Assembly: GCF_000813125.1 (NCBI RefSeq)
Contig: NZ_BASE01000004.1
Coordinates: 58,051 to 122,050, forward strand
Direction: 5' to 3'
DNA length: 64,000 nucleotides
Source: Mesobacillus selenatarsenatis SF-1
GTDB taxonomy: Bacteria > Bacillota > Bacilli > Bacillales > Cytobacillaceae
Positions 17,301 to 26,305 of this stretch are shown here, in pieces. Each line of letters begins with the position of its first letter. Positions within the stretch are counted from its first letter, which is position 1. Made by a program: the position numbers and the translations under genes. Below the pieces are notes generated by a model, which saw only the letters and a list, made by a program, of their open reading frames with translations, was not told where the DNA came from and searched no databases.

Positions 17301-19383
17301 ATTTAACTTTATTAGTCACTTCCGTAACGGCATCCTTGCTTAGAGTTCCACCGATGACCAATACTTCTTTAATTGATTGGTTTTCACCATGCTCAAGCAA
17401 GAAGGATTCGAGATTAACCTTTACTGATCCATTGATTAGGATCAGTGGAGCAGGATTGTTCACAGCAAGAGGTGCAGCTGCAAGAGCATCAGGGAAGTTC
17501 TCACCTGTCGTCAGCAGCACAGTTTCAGACTCAAGCTTGTCGCCAAACGCCCACAGTACTTTAGCCAATGTATCGTAACGATTAGAACCAGCAAGACGGA
17601 CTAAATTGCTAGTCTTCTCTTTAATCTTAGCTTCTACTGCAGAACCAACGACTTTGTCTCCTCCAACAATCCTTACTGGTTTTCCTGCCATTAAATTAAC
17701 TGACACATCTGACACTTTATCCAAATCGGTCAGAACAATGCCCCAATTTTGTGATGCAGCAATCGGCGCGACTGCTAATGCATCTGCGTACTGCTTGCCT
17801 GATGCAACAAAATAGCCATTTACATTCCCAAGTTTGGCGAGGATCTTCCTGTTGGTATCATAACGGTTGCTTCCATTGATTCTATCAACCTGAATACCAA
17901 GTCCTTTGATTTGATTTTCAACAACAGTATCTATCGCGGCTGGACCACCAATGATGACAACCTTGGATGCTTTTAAACGTTTTAACTCTGTCTTTACACT
18001 TTCAACAAGAACATCAGCTTCTGACAGTATGATTGGTGCTTTACCATACAATCCGGATAGCGGACCAGCAGATAGTGCATCTGCAGGATCAACACCTGTT
18101 GTAAGAAGGACAGTCTTTTCTGCCTTATCTGCCGCAAATCCATTAGGGTATATTTTCTTAGAAATTTCAATTGATGTTTGAATTCTTCCAGATCCGGCTA
18201 TATATGTAGGAGATGCAGATCGTTCTACTTTAACAGCATCTGATTTAGACCAGATAACCTCTCCAGTGTCATTGCGGACAATATAGCTATTTTCCAGCTC
18301 GTTTGCTTTTGTAACTGCTTGGTTGTAGTCAAACAACTCTTCCTTCACAGTTTCACTTTGTTTGACAGCATACTTTTTCGTTAGGTAGTTGGACCAAACA
18401 GTCCATCTGTTGTACTTATCATAAATTCTTGTTTCTCCATTATTGCTGGCAAATTTAATTGCTTCATCAATAGAGTAGAATTCTTTTAGATAGCCATTTT
18501 CTTTGTGAACGACGATAAATTTACCATTTTCAAAAACAAACTTTTGTTGAGTTTTGTCAAAAACTTTCGCTAACTTTGTTTGCTTTGATACATAGTTTTT
18601 AGCTTCTTCTAATGTTGTAAAAGTAGCAAGTCGCTTATTATTTTCATCGAACACTTCAAAAACCTTATAGTAATTAACGACACCTTCTGCAATTGCTTTA
18701 GCAGCTGCCCACTGATAACTGCTTGTTTTGATTCTGCTTTCTTCTTCCCTGTTCGTCATAAAACCTAGCTCAAGTAATACGGCTGGCATTTTTGCATTTC
18801 TAATCACATAAAAGCTTTGATTGTTCCGAACACCTCTGTCAAGAGTTCCTAAGCTAGGAATTAGCTTAGAGTGTATGTTAGTAGCAAGACGTTTGTTGTC
18901 CGGCAGGTATTTAATCTGAAGTGGGTCATGTGGGTATTCAGACTGGTAGTGATTCACTCCATCATAATAATATGTTTCGACTCCTTTAACGTAGGGATCT
19001 CGTGGGTGTGCATTATGATGAACGGAAATTAAAACCGTGTTATCATTATTATTCGTTGCAAAGCCATTGGCTACCTGAGTTCTTTTATCCAGGTCTCCGC
19101 CATCCCCACTTAAATATGTCGAAAAGTGTCTGTCATCGGAGCGCGTCATTTTCACTGTGATTCCACGGCTCTCCAATAAAGACTTCAACTTTAATGCCAC
19201 GTTAAGATTATTAGTTTCTTCACAGATCCCTGTACTACTTCCAGTAAGTCCACAAGTACCAGAAAATCTCCCTCCGTGTCCCGGGTCAATTACTACTACC
19301 TTCTCCGCACCAGCGAAAGAAGGTGCTGCAAATAGAAAAATCCCTATTAATGCAGCCATAAATCCATACAGTTTGATCCTCAT
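17299..19383 (-). CDS. N-acetylmuramoyl-L-alanine amidase (Amidase_3) with three CWB2 repeats
   Basis: A 694-residue secreted autolysin. Signal peptide 1-26. The Amidase_3 zinc domain (27-240) has His36 in DPGHGG, Glu55 in ICEETNN, the His in SVHHNAHP and the catalytic Glu205 in VLLELGFMTN. A middle region (240-395) has several degenerate ~45-residue repeats of the kind FTTLEEAKNYVSK and FYSIDEAIKFASN. Three CWB2 repeats fill 395-694. It cuts the bond between MurNAc and the stem peptide. B. subtilis LytC has the same parts with CWB2 at the N-terminus, so this is a functional analogue with reversed order. It heads an operon with the lipoprotein and the LytB-like gene. Confidence 0.92.
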   Translation of the reverse strand: MRIKLYGFMAALIGIFLFAAPSFAGAEKVVVIDPGHGGRFSGTCGLTGSSTGICEETNNLNVALKLKSLLESRGITVKMTRSDDRHFSTYLSGDGGDLDKRTQVANGFATNNNDNTVLISVHHNAHPRDPYVKGVETYYYDGVNHYQSEYPHDPLQIKYLPDNKRLATNIHSKLIPSLGTLDRGVRNNQSFYVIRNAKMPAVLLELGFMTNREEESRIKTSSYQWAAAKAIAEGVVNYYKVFEVFDENNKRLATFTTLEEAKNYVSKQTKLAKVFDKTQQKFVFENGKFIVVHKENGYLKEFYSIDEAIKFASNNGETRIYDKYNRWTVWSNYLTKKYAVKQSETVKEELFDYNQAVTKANELENSYIVRNDTGEVIWSKSDAVKVERSASPTYIAGSGRIQTSIEISKKIYPNGFAADKAEKTVLLTTGVDPADALSAGPLSGLYGKAPIILSEADVLVESVKTELKRLKASKVVIIGGPAAIDTVVENQIKGLGIQVDRINGSNRYDTNRKILAKLGNVNGYFVASGKQYADALAVAPIAASQNWGIVLTDLDKVSDVSVNLMAGKPVRIVGGDKVVGSAVEAKIKEKTSNLVRLAGSNRYDTLAKVLWAFGDKLESETVLLTTGENFPDALAAAPLAVNNPAPLILINGSVKVNLESFLLEHGENQSIKEVLVIGGTLSKDAVTEVTNKVK

Positions 19384-19429
19384 TGTTGCCCTCCCTAGAA
19401 TATTGTCAATTTTTCTGTATCTGTGTAGT

Positions 19430-19438
19430 ATTATAGCA
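19430..19438 (-). promoter_or_regulatory. Extended -10 promoter of the amidase operon
   Basis: The minus strand reads TGCTATAAT, 46 bp before the amidase ATG. I looked for a sigma-D type promoter (GCCGATAT), as expected for B. subtilis lytABC, and did not see one. Confidence 0.5.
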
Positions 19439-19557
19439 ATCTATGTAGCTATAAAAAATAAGAAAATTGGAAAATAGTCCAAATTAGGTGTTGGTACTTT
19501 TATCCAATAGGTAAAATCGAGTGCAAATAATTTGACATTGTCGATTTAGATTTTTTA

Positions 19558-19592
19558 CAAAAAAAGGTTAAAGCTAGATTAGCTTTAACCTT
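19558..19592 (-). terminator. Terminator of the NlpC/P60 gene
   Basis: Perfect 13-bp stem AAGGTTAAAGCTA / TAGCTTTAACCTT with a T-run of seven on the minus strand. Confidence 0.92.
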
Positions 19593-19601
19593 TCAATTCT
19601 A

Positions 19602-20924
19602 TTAAAACACTCTTTTTGCACCGAGGTATCTAGGTTTGAAGTAAACATTGTCCATACTTGTGATCGTTACTCCGTAGGAACTACTTGCATGAATGAAAGA
19701 ATTATTCCCGATATAAATTCCAGCATGGGAAGGTCCAGGCTGATAGGTTTCAAAAAAGACAATATCCCCTACTTGTGGTTTGTCCACTTTTATACCGCTA
19801 TTCCATATATCCGCAGTAGTCCGAGGAAGATTGATACCATGTGCGTCATATACATAATTCAGATATCCACTGCAATCAAACCCCTGAGTAGTTGTTCCAC
19901 CCCAGACATATTTGGTGCCTTGTAAGGATTTTGCAGTTTCTATTATTTTGTCCACATTTAAATTCAATTTACTAAGCGCGGCATCAGATACCACACCTGC
20001 TCCTCCAATAACCGTAAGCCTTTCGACATTTTTCTTTTGTATCAGGTCATACGCTGAAGAAGATAAATTAGAAGAACGCGTCAGAATCATTGGCCGATTA
20101 TATTTAGCTGCCAACACAGATCCTGTCAAAGCATCCGCAAAGCTTTCGCCTGTTGCCATGAAGGACTTTTCCAAAGTTGGTTCAAATAAAGATTCAACAA
20201 TTTTTGCAGCAGTATCATATCGATCGGACCCGGAAATTCTTTCTGGATTAGGCAAATCTCCAAGGACGTTATCATTTACTACCGCACTTCCGCCAATGAC
20301 CAGCGTATCCTTAAAGTTTCCTATTACTTCTTTAGTTTCCTGTGGCAAATTATCTTTATTCGTTAACAAAATCGGGATTTGATTATTTGCTGCATAGGAA
20401 GCAATCGCAAGACTATCAGGAAAAGAATACCCATTTGCTATAACAGCCTTTCCATTGCCAACTTCCTTAGCAATTTGAGCAGCTGTTTCGAAGCGATTTT
20501 TCCCCGCATAACGGATGACTGAAAGTCCAAGAGCATCAAGTTCTGTCTCAACCTTGGAAGAAATGACCTGTGATCCACCAAGTAAGATTGCCTTCTTAGC
20601 GTTTAATCGCCCAATTTCTTTTTTTACACTGACAGGCAAGTAATTTTTATCCGTCAGCAACATCGGAGCGTTTAACTTATGTGCAAGCGGAACTCCTGCA
20701 AGAGCGTCCGGAAAGTTATTTCCTACAGCAAAAATTACTGTCTCTGCTCCATCCGGCCAGCCTTTCTGTGATATATGTATAGAAGTTTCATATCTATTTT
20801 GTCCATAAATCCTATCTATTTCAACAGCATGTCCACGGTCAGTATCCAAAAACACAAATCCTAGTGTAACAAGAAAGGTCAAAAACCCTAATTGCAAGCC
20901 CTTACGCATAAAATTTAAAGTCAT
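19602..20924 (-). CDS. NlpC/P60 endopeptidase with three N-terminal CWB2 repeats
   Basis: A 440-residue secreted peptidoglycan hydrolase. Signal sequence about 1-32, CWB2 repeats about 36-320 and an NlpC/P60 domain about 322-440. The catalytic residues are visible: Cys351 in GFDCSGYLNYVY, His400 in PSHAGIYIG and His412 in FIHASSS. It is preceded by the usual GTKYVWGGTTTQGF. This family cuts gamma-D-Glu-diaminopimelate bonds in the stem peptide. I start at ATG 20924, after AAGGGAG, rather than 14 codons upstream. It is monocistronic, with its own strong terminator, and divergent from the LRR gene. Confidence 0.92.
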   Translation of the reverse strand: MTLNFMRKGLQLGFLTFLVTLGFVFLDTDRGHAVEIDRIYGQNRYETSIHISQKGWPDGAETVIFAVGNNFPDALAGVPLAHKLNAPMLLTDKNYLPVSVKKEIGRLNAKKAILLGGSQVISSKVETELDALGLSVIRYAGKNRFETAAQIAKEVGNGKAVIANGYSFPDSLAIASYAANNQIPILLTNKDNLPQETKEVIGNFKDTLVIGGSAVVNDNVLGDLPNPERISGSDRYDTAAKIVESLFEPTLEKSFMATGESFADALTGSVLAAKYNRPMILTRSSNLSSSAYDLIQKKNVERLTVIGGAGVVSDAALSKLNLNVDKIIETAKSLQGTKYVWGGTTTQGFDCSGYLNYVYDAHGINLPRTTADIWNSGIKVDKPQVGDIVFFETYQPGPSHAGIYIGNNSFIHASSSYGVTITSMDNVYFKPRYLGAKRVF

Positions 20925-21062
20925 TAATGGGACTCCCTTCGATGTTCCTTTCGTCCATTCTATCATTTATCTCTATTCTACAATTTTACAAAAATATTAC
21001 ATTTGCGACATTAAACCTCTTTTTATTTGTTAATTATTAGCAAAATATTATAAAACATTTCA

Positions 21063-21086
21063 TTAAATGTAAAATGGTAGTATAAT
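21063..21086 (+). promoter_or_regulatory. Possible promoter of the LRR-PIG-L pair
   Basis: TATAAT at 21081-21086 has a weak -35 (TTTCAT-like, 17 bp upstream), 38 bp before the ATG at 21124. Confidence 0.4.
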
Positions 21087-21123
21087 TGCCAAGGAAATTC
21101 AGTCGAAAGGTGAAACATAAGCT

Positions 21124-23043
21124 ATGAAAAAAATATCGCTAATTCTGTTACTTTTGCCATTGTTATTCACTTCGTATTCACATAATAATAGATTTGCTTC
21201 GGCCGAGGAGTTCCTAGTTCCCGATCCAAATTTAAGATTGACTCTAGCTGGAATAAATGAACGCAACCCTGATATTACAGCCGATTGGATGGGTACGCTG
21301 ACAGACCTCGATGCCAGCTGGATGGGGGTCTCCAATATCGCTGGGCTTGAAAATCTGTTAACGGCCACTGAACTATATCTCTCAGATAATTTCATAACGG
21401 ACCTTGCCCCTATTAGCAATCTCAATCAGATAGAAATTCTAGATTTATCCCGGAATTCCATACAGGATTTAAGATCACTGGGCAACTTGAAGAATATCCA
21501 AGATTTAAGACTTAATCAAAATCAAATAAATGATATTTCACCTCTTCAAAGCATGAAGTTTAATTGTAATTCGTGCAACCTTAACTTGAGCAAGAATAAA
21601 ATACAAAGCATTTTTTCTCTAATGAATATAGAAATTACAGAAATAAACAACAGTTTCTCTGTGGATATTAGCAATAATCTAGTAAACTCCCTAAATGGTC
21701 TCGAATCTATTAGTAAATTGTCGACACTTGAGGCTGCTAATAACACAATTGGAAACCTTGCACCTTTATCAGAACTCACGAATTTAAGAAAGTTGAACAT
21801 TAACAATAATAAGGTTTCTAGCCTTTCATCACTTGCACAGTTAGACCAGTTAACTGATATAGAAGCCAGCAATAATTTGATTTCATCTCTGAAGGGATTA
21901 AACCTGAACCAAGAGGATGTTCATTATTTAAACTTGATGAACAATAGAATTATCGATATTAACGCGCTATCTAATGTAACCGCAGGATACATAGACTTAA
22001 GCAATAATAAGATTACAGATATAAGGGCATTAAGGAATATACAGCACGGATCAGTAAATCTGAAGGGAAATCCACTGTTCCCGGATGCCCTCGATACTAT
22101 TAAACTACTGGAATCTCGAGGAGTTGAAGTTCAGTACGATGAGATTTCATACCTTACGTTTGATGAAAATAGAATAGCAGGAACTACCAGATATCATACA
22201 GCAGTCGAAATTTCCCGTTCAGGATGGTCCCAGGCTAATACGGTGTTTATCGCTAAAGGCGATTCCTTTCCGGATGCATTAGCAGGTGTACCACTTGCGT
22301 ACCAAATGGGGTCGCCTATTCTTTTAACCGAGAAAGAAAAGTTAACTCCAATTACAAAAGAAGAGATTGTAAGGCTGGGGGCAAAAAAAGTAGTGATCCT
22401 CGGAGGATCTGGGGCAATCTCTCCTCAGGTGGAGCAATCGCTCAAAAAAGTGGTTGAAAGTGTCGAACGTATAGCCGGTAACAGCCGTTTTGAAACGGCA
22501 TATAAGATTTCCGAAAAGCTTACAGGCAATCCTGAAAAAGCAATCATAGCATTCGCACATAACTTTCCAGATGCGTTATCAATCGCATCCTATGCAGCTC
22601 AAAAAGGCTACCCAATTCTGCTGACAGAAAAGGACAGTCTGCCCTTCTATACTAAAAAAGGATTAGAGGGGAAAACAGAGGCTTTAGTGATTGGCGGAGA
22701 ATCCGTTATCGGAAAGAATGTGTTTTCTGAGCTAAACAGGTACAACCCTGTCCGAATTGGCGGGAATAACCGTTTCGATACCGCAGCAAAAATCGTCTCC
22801 AAGCTAAAATTGAATACAGAAAATGTATATGTTGCAAATGGATTTGGGTTTGCTGATGCATTAACAGGTTCAGTGCTCGCGGCCAAGCAAGGTTCGCCTC
22901 TGCTGTTAGTAGGGCCGGATAAAGTTCCGGCTGAAACCGGGAAGACTTTTGAAACCTATCCGATCAATAACTTCACAGTGTTCGGTGGTAGTGCCGTGGT
23001 TAATGATTCTGTTATCTATAATCTAAATGAGTACTTAAAATAA
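21124..23043 (+). CDS. Secreted internalin-like LRR protein with three CWB2 repeats
   Basis: A 639-residue surface protein. Signal peptide about 1-27, a short cap (28-60), then about 12 leucine-rich repeats (60-330) of the 22-residue SDS22/internalin type. Examples are LYLSDNFITDLAPISNL and LDLSRNSIQDLRSLGNL. Three CWB2 repeats lie at about 350-639, beginning IAGTTRYHTAVEI. LRR arrays usually bind proteins or glycans; no enzyme motif is seen. AAAGGTG precedes the ATG. It is 14 bp upstream of a secreted PIG-L deacetylase gene, almost certainly in the same operon. Confidence 0.92.
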   Translation: MKKISLILLLLPLLFTSYSHNNRFASAEEFLVPDPNLRLTLAGINERNPDITADWMGTLTDLDASWMGVSNIAGLENLLTATELYLSDNFITDLAPISNLNQIEILDLSRNSIQDLRSLGNLKNIQDLRLNQNQINDISPLQSMKFNCNSCNLNLSKNKIQSIFSLMNIEITEINNSFSVDISNNLVNSLNGLESISKLSTLEAANNTIGNLAPLSELTNLRKLNINNNKVSSLSSLAQLDQLTDIEASNNLISSLKGLNLNQEDVHYLNLMNNRIIDINALSNVTAGYIDLSNNKITDIRALRNIQHGSVNLKGNPLFPDALDTIKLLESRGVEVQYDEISYLTFDENRIAGTTRYHTAVEISRSGWSQANTVFIAKGDSFPDALAGVPLAYQMGSPILLTEKEKLTPITKEEIVRLGAKKVVILGGSGAISPQVEQSLKKVVESVERIAGNSRFETAYKISEKLTGNPEKAIIAFAHNFPDALSIASYAAQKGYPILLTEKDSLPFYTKKGLEGKTEALVIGGESVIGKNVFSELNRYNPVRIGGNNRFDTAAKIVSKLKLNTENVYVANGFGFADALTGSVLAAKQGSPLLLVGPDKVPAETGKTFETYPINNFTVFGGSAVVNDSVIYNLNEYLK

Positions 23044-23057
23044 ATGAGGTAGTTAAA

Positions 23058-23813
23058 ATGTTACTTAAAAATAAGCTAATGATTGTTATTGTGTTGCTGC
23101 TCTGTTTCTTACCAAACCATGCAGCACTCGCTGAAGAAATAAATGAGAGTAAAACTGTTATCTTCTATGTCTCTCACCAGGATGATGAGCTTCTGACAAT
23201 GGGGAGCTCAATCGTTCACTATGTACAGAGAGGCTATGATGTCCACCTTGTTCTCTTAACAGACGGGGCGTCGTCAAAAGCAATTAACACTGTTAACAAA
23301 CGGTTGAATGAAGAAGCATTTTCACCATTAACGGTAAATGATTTTTCACGGGCTCGTTTTCGTGAATTTGTAGAGTCCGCTAAAGCTTTGGGCATTAAAC
23401 GAAGAAATATGCATTTTGAATATATGCGTGATGGAGCCACCAATGCAGGAGAAATCGAAAAAGTCATTCGCCGCTTCAAGGCCGAATTCCCAGCCGCCGA
23501 GCATACAGCCTTTAGCTATCATGACGACCATATTGACCACCGGAATTCAGGTCTTGCTCTACTGAATTTGTATAACCTCGGTATGCTGAGCGAGACAAAG
23601 TTCTATATACAAAATGTTGAACGCCATTTGTGGCCAGGTGAATATGAGGATTATCATTCAAGCTATGATACCTTTATAGAAAGAGCCATTCTCGCTTATT
23701 CTTTATGGGACCCTGCTTATAAAAGGTACGCTATTGGCAATACATCTGTAAGCTATGATTTCAAAAAACTGCTAGAAGATCCTAGAGGTAAGTACCACTA
23801 TCCCAACCAGTAA
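23058..23813 (+). CDS. Secreted PIG-L family deacetylase
   Basis: A 251-residue PIG-L/LmbE-type zinc deacetylase with an N-terminal signal peptide (about 1-25). The metal motif is a variant, HQDDE at 40-44 in place of HPDDE. The second metal site is SYHDDHIDHRNSG (155-161). PIG-L enzymes remove acetyl groups from N-acetylglucosamine-containing lipids or glycans. An extracellular form next to wall-binding proteins could deacetylate a wall glycan (inference). It carries no CWB2 repeats of its own and shares a transcript with the LRR-CWB2 protein. Confidence 0.88.
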   Translation: MLLKNKLMIVIVLLLCFLPNHAALAEEINESKTVIFYVSHQDDELLTMGSSIVHYVQRGYDVHLVLLTDGASSKAINTVNKRLNEEAFSPLTVNDFSRARFREFVESAKALGIKRRNMHFEYMRDGATNAGEIEKVIRRFKAEFPAAEHTAFSYHDDHIDHRNSGLALLNLYNLGMLSETKFYIQNVERHLWPGEYEDYHSSYDTFIERAILAYSLWDPAYKRYAIGNTSVSYDFKKLLEDPRGKYHYPNQ

Positions 23814-23819
23814 AATATT

Positions 23820-23871
23820 AAAACACCCGGTTAATTAACAGGTTCTTTTATGTTGATTGGCCGGGTGTTTT
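23820..23871 (+). terminator. Terminator of the LRR-PIG-L operon
   Basis: Stem AAAACACCCGG (23820-23830) / CCGGGTGTTTT (23861-23871) with a 30-nt loop. It lies just past the PIG-L stop and is not followed by a long T-run. Confidence 0.7.
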
Positions 23872-23974
23872 CGTTATAGTTATTTATAATTAGAAACTCA
23901 GGAATCATCATTAAAAATTGTTACGTTAATTTCTCTTTACAAATTACTTAAAAACGAATCATAAACAATAAGTA

Positions 23975-23983
23975 TGTTATAAT
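23975..23983 (+). promoter_or_regulatory. Extended -10 promoter of the polysaccharide operon
   Basis: TGTTATAAT, an extended -10, 63 bp upstream of the GT2 ATG. Confidence 0.5.
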
Positions 23984-24046
23984 ACTTTTTGTTTCAAATT
24001 AAGATATCTAGGTATTTAATTAAAATAAAAAACAGGGTGATTTTTA

Positions 24047-24850
24047 ATGATAAGTGTAATTGTTCCCACTTTAGGGACACGCCAAATCGAACTCATACGA
24101 CTTTTCGATAGTCTGGAAAATCAATCAAATGGTGATTTTGAGGTTATTCTTGTGTCTCAGGACAACGAAGAGAAAATAAAGAATCTCCTTTCTAACTATA
24201 ATTTCTCACATAAACATATTCACATTAATAAAAAAGGCCTATCACATGCACGAAATGTGGGCTTGAATTATATTTCCGGCGATATCGTCACTTTTTCAGA
24301 CGATGATTGTTGGTATTTGAATGACAGTTTTGAAAAAGTGCATTCTTATTTAAAAAATTCCAGTGCAGGAATTATTTGTTTTCAAATGTTTGATCCTGAT
24401 AAAAATGAGTATCTAAAGAATTACCCTGATGAAGTCCAGCCCACAGTTTCCAAAAGAGGACTGTGGTCCAAATCATCAATTGAAATTTTCATTGATTTAA
24501 AAAAGGTAAAGAAAGAACATCTTCGTTTTGATGAGGAGTTCGGCCTTGGCGCGAAGTATCCGTCAGGAGAGGAAAACATTCTCTTGTTTGATTTATATTC
24601 TTTAGGGTATCAAATTGCTTATGAACCAGAATTGATTGTATATCACGAGAAGAAAGATATCGTTACAAGATTGAATACAAAAACGGTTCTGGGTAAGGGA
24701 CCTATGTTTAAACGAATGTATAATACTCCTGTATCCCTGGCACTAATTACATTGTTCTTTTTCAAAAAGTACAACTTAATCCAAGGGGAAAATAAGGCCA
24801 AGCTTTTAATATCATCATTAAATAAAACGATTCGTTATAATAAAAATTAA
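24047..24850 (+). CDS. GT2 family glycosyltransferase
   Basis: A 267-residue soluble GT-A fold glycosyltransferase. The N-terminus ISVIVPTLGTR is the usual first strand. GLSHARNVGLNYISGDIVTF leads into the metal-binding FSDDDCWYL. The segment GLGAKYPSGEENILLFDLY carries the ED-like catalytic region of GT2 rhamnosyl/glucosyl transferases. No N-terminal signal is seen, and a hydrophobic stretch near 230 may associate it with the membrane. It heads a three-gene operon with a polymerase and a GT4 enzyme. Confidence 0.87.
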   Translation: MISVIVPTLGTRQIELIRLFDSLENQSNGDFEVILVSQDNEEKIKNLLSNYNFSHKHIHINKKGLSHARNVGLNYISGDIVTFSDDDCWYLNDSFEKVHSYLKNSSAGIICFQMFDPDKNEYLKNYPDEVQPTVSKRGLWSKSSIEIFIDLKKVKKEHLRFDEEFGLGAKYPSGEENILLFDLYSLGYQIAYEPELIVYHEKKDIVTRLNTKTVLGKGPMFKRMYNTPVSLALITLFFFKKYNLIQGENKAKLLISSLNKTIRYNKN

Positions 24851-24916
24851 TTAAATTACAAAATCAAAACAGTATGAACTGTATATTATAAAAATTAATT
24901 TAATAGGGAGAATAAC

Positions 24917-26305
24917 ATGCAGACTAATGAGTTAACAAAAAAACATAAATTGATTTTCCTTGTTTTGATTGCTTTACTGATGTTTAAACCGGCACCAGGC
25001 ATATTATTCGGTTCTTTTTCAGTCAAGATCATTCCAATCATAATCTTATTAATCAGTTTCGTCGTTTTGCTCATCATGACAAAAGACTGGTTCTTGAAAA
25101 ATCCAAAAAACCTCTATTATTTAGATAAAAAACCAGATTATGTAACAATCTTTCTATCACTAGGAGCCCTTTCACTCATTATTTCCACTGTGTATGGAAT
25201 TATAGCATTACCGAAGGCGGGGCTGGGTGACTTTATTGAACTATATCGATATGCCTTTTATATTTCATTTTATTTAATCGCAAGAGAAGTCAGAGTTCCA
25301 TCAATTAAACAACTTATCTTTCCGATTTTCCTTTTTATCTTAGCGATTGAGATATTCGGTATCCTGCAATTCTTTAATATCTTTAATATTAATAATCATA
25401 TCGGTTTATTGTATACACAAAGTGAAAGCTTATATAAGATGATTGACCATCAGCATAGGGTGACAAGTACATTCCAGAATCCGAATATGTATGGATCTTT
25501 CCTGATCATTGTTGTCGCATTAGTTCTTTCATATATGACAATTTACAAAACGAATCCGATTATTGGATATGGCTTTATTACTTTAAGCTTGCTAAGTGTA
25601 TTCTTCACTACTTCTAGAACAGCTGTCATTATTACAGCCGGAGTTATTGTCTACTGGCTACTGTTGAGACTCGTTTTAAGAAAAGGTACTTTTATCAAGT
25701 CCCTATCTCAAGGTCTAATCGTACTTGGCATCTTTGCAATGCTTGCACTCGTAGTCATCCCTAAAGTTCCATACCTTGACTATGCTGCAGATCAAATCAT
25801 TTCCGGACTTTCCGCAAATGCTCCAAGTGAAGGTGGAGAAGATTCAGAAGGCGAAGATGGTGACAACGCTAATTCCGAAGACGATGAGCGACTTAAGAGA
25901 AGTGTTGAATCGGTGAGTTCTTTTAAAAACAGATATTACTATTGGAATTTAAACCTTGAGAAGTTCAAGGAGTCCCCTATCATTGGCTCAGGTCCAATGA
26001 AAGAAGGATTTGTCCGTTTTGCAGATAATTCATATCTTTATACTCTAGCGAGATATGGTATTTTAGGCCTTTTAGTTTTAGCCGGCTTGTACCTATACAT
26101 TTATGCAAGGACTTTTTACTCCATCGTTAAAGGAAATAAGTCAAAACAATTTCTTGGGTTGGCTATTAACCTTACAATCGTCGGTTATGCAGTAATGGGC
26201 ATGGTTGCTGAGGTTTGGTACAATCTACAATCAATCACCATTTTGTTTATCATTATCGGGCTAATGTTCAATAAATTTATTAGCGATGAGGAAGAAAGTA
26301 TATGA
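24917..26305 (+). CDS. O-antigen ligase/polymerase-like membrane protein (Wzy/WaaL family)
   Basis: A 462-residue polytopic membrane protein with about 11-12 hydrophobic segments and a large extracytoplasmic loop, as in Wzy_C proteins that polymerise or ligate lipid-linked glycan units. The family pattern around STFQNPNMYGSFLIIV (N-P-N) and the later IGSGPMKEGFV loop are visible. The loop holds a strongly acidic stretch (about 300-325, rich in Ser, Glu, Gly and Asp). The stop overlaps the next gene's ATG by four bases, so translation is coupled. It could polymerise the glycan started by TagO (inference). Confidence 0.85.
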   Translation: MQTNELTKKHKLIFLVLIALLMFKPAPGILFGSFSVKIIPIIILLISFVVLLIMTKDWFLKNPKNLYYLDKKPDYVTIFLSLGALSLIISTVYGIIALPKAGLGDFIELYRYAFYISFYLIAREVRVPSIKQLIFPIFLFILAIEIFGILQFFNIFNINNHIGLLYTQSESLYKMIDHQHRVTSTFQNPNMYGSFLIIVVALVLSYMTIYKTNPIIGYGFITLSLLSVFFTTSRTAVIITAGVIVYWLLLRLVLRKGTFIKSLSQGLIVLGIFAMLALVVIPKVPYLDYAADQIISGLSANAPSEGGEDSEGEDGDNANSEDDERLKRSVESVSSFKNRYYYWNLNLEKFKESPIIGSGPMKEGFVRFADNSYLYTLARYGILGLLVLAGLYLYIYARTFYSIVKGNKSKQFLGLAINLTIVGYAVMGMVAEVWYNLQSITILFIIIGLMFNKFISDEEESI

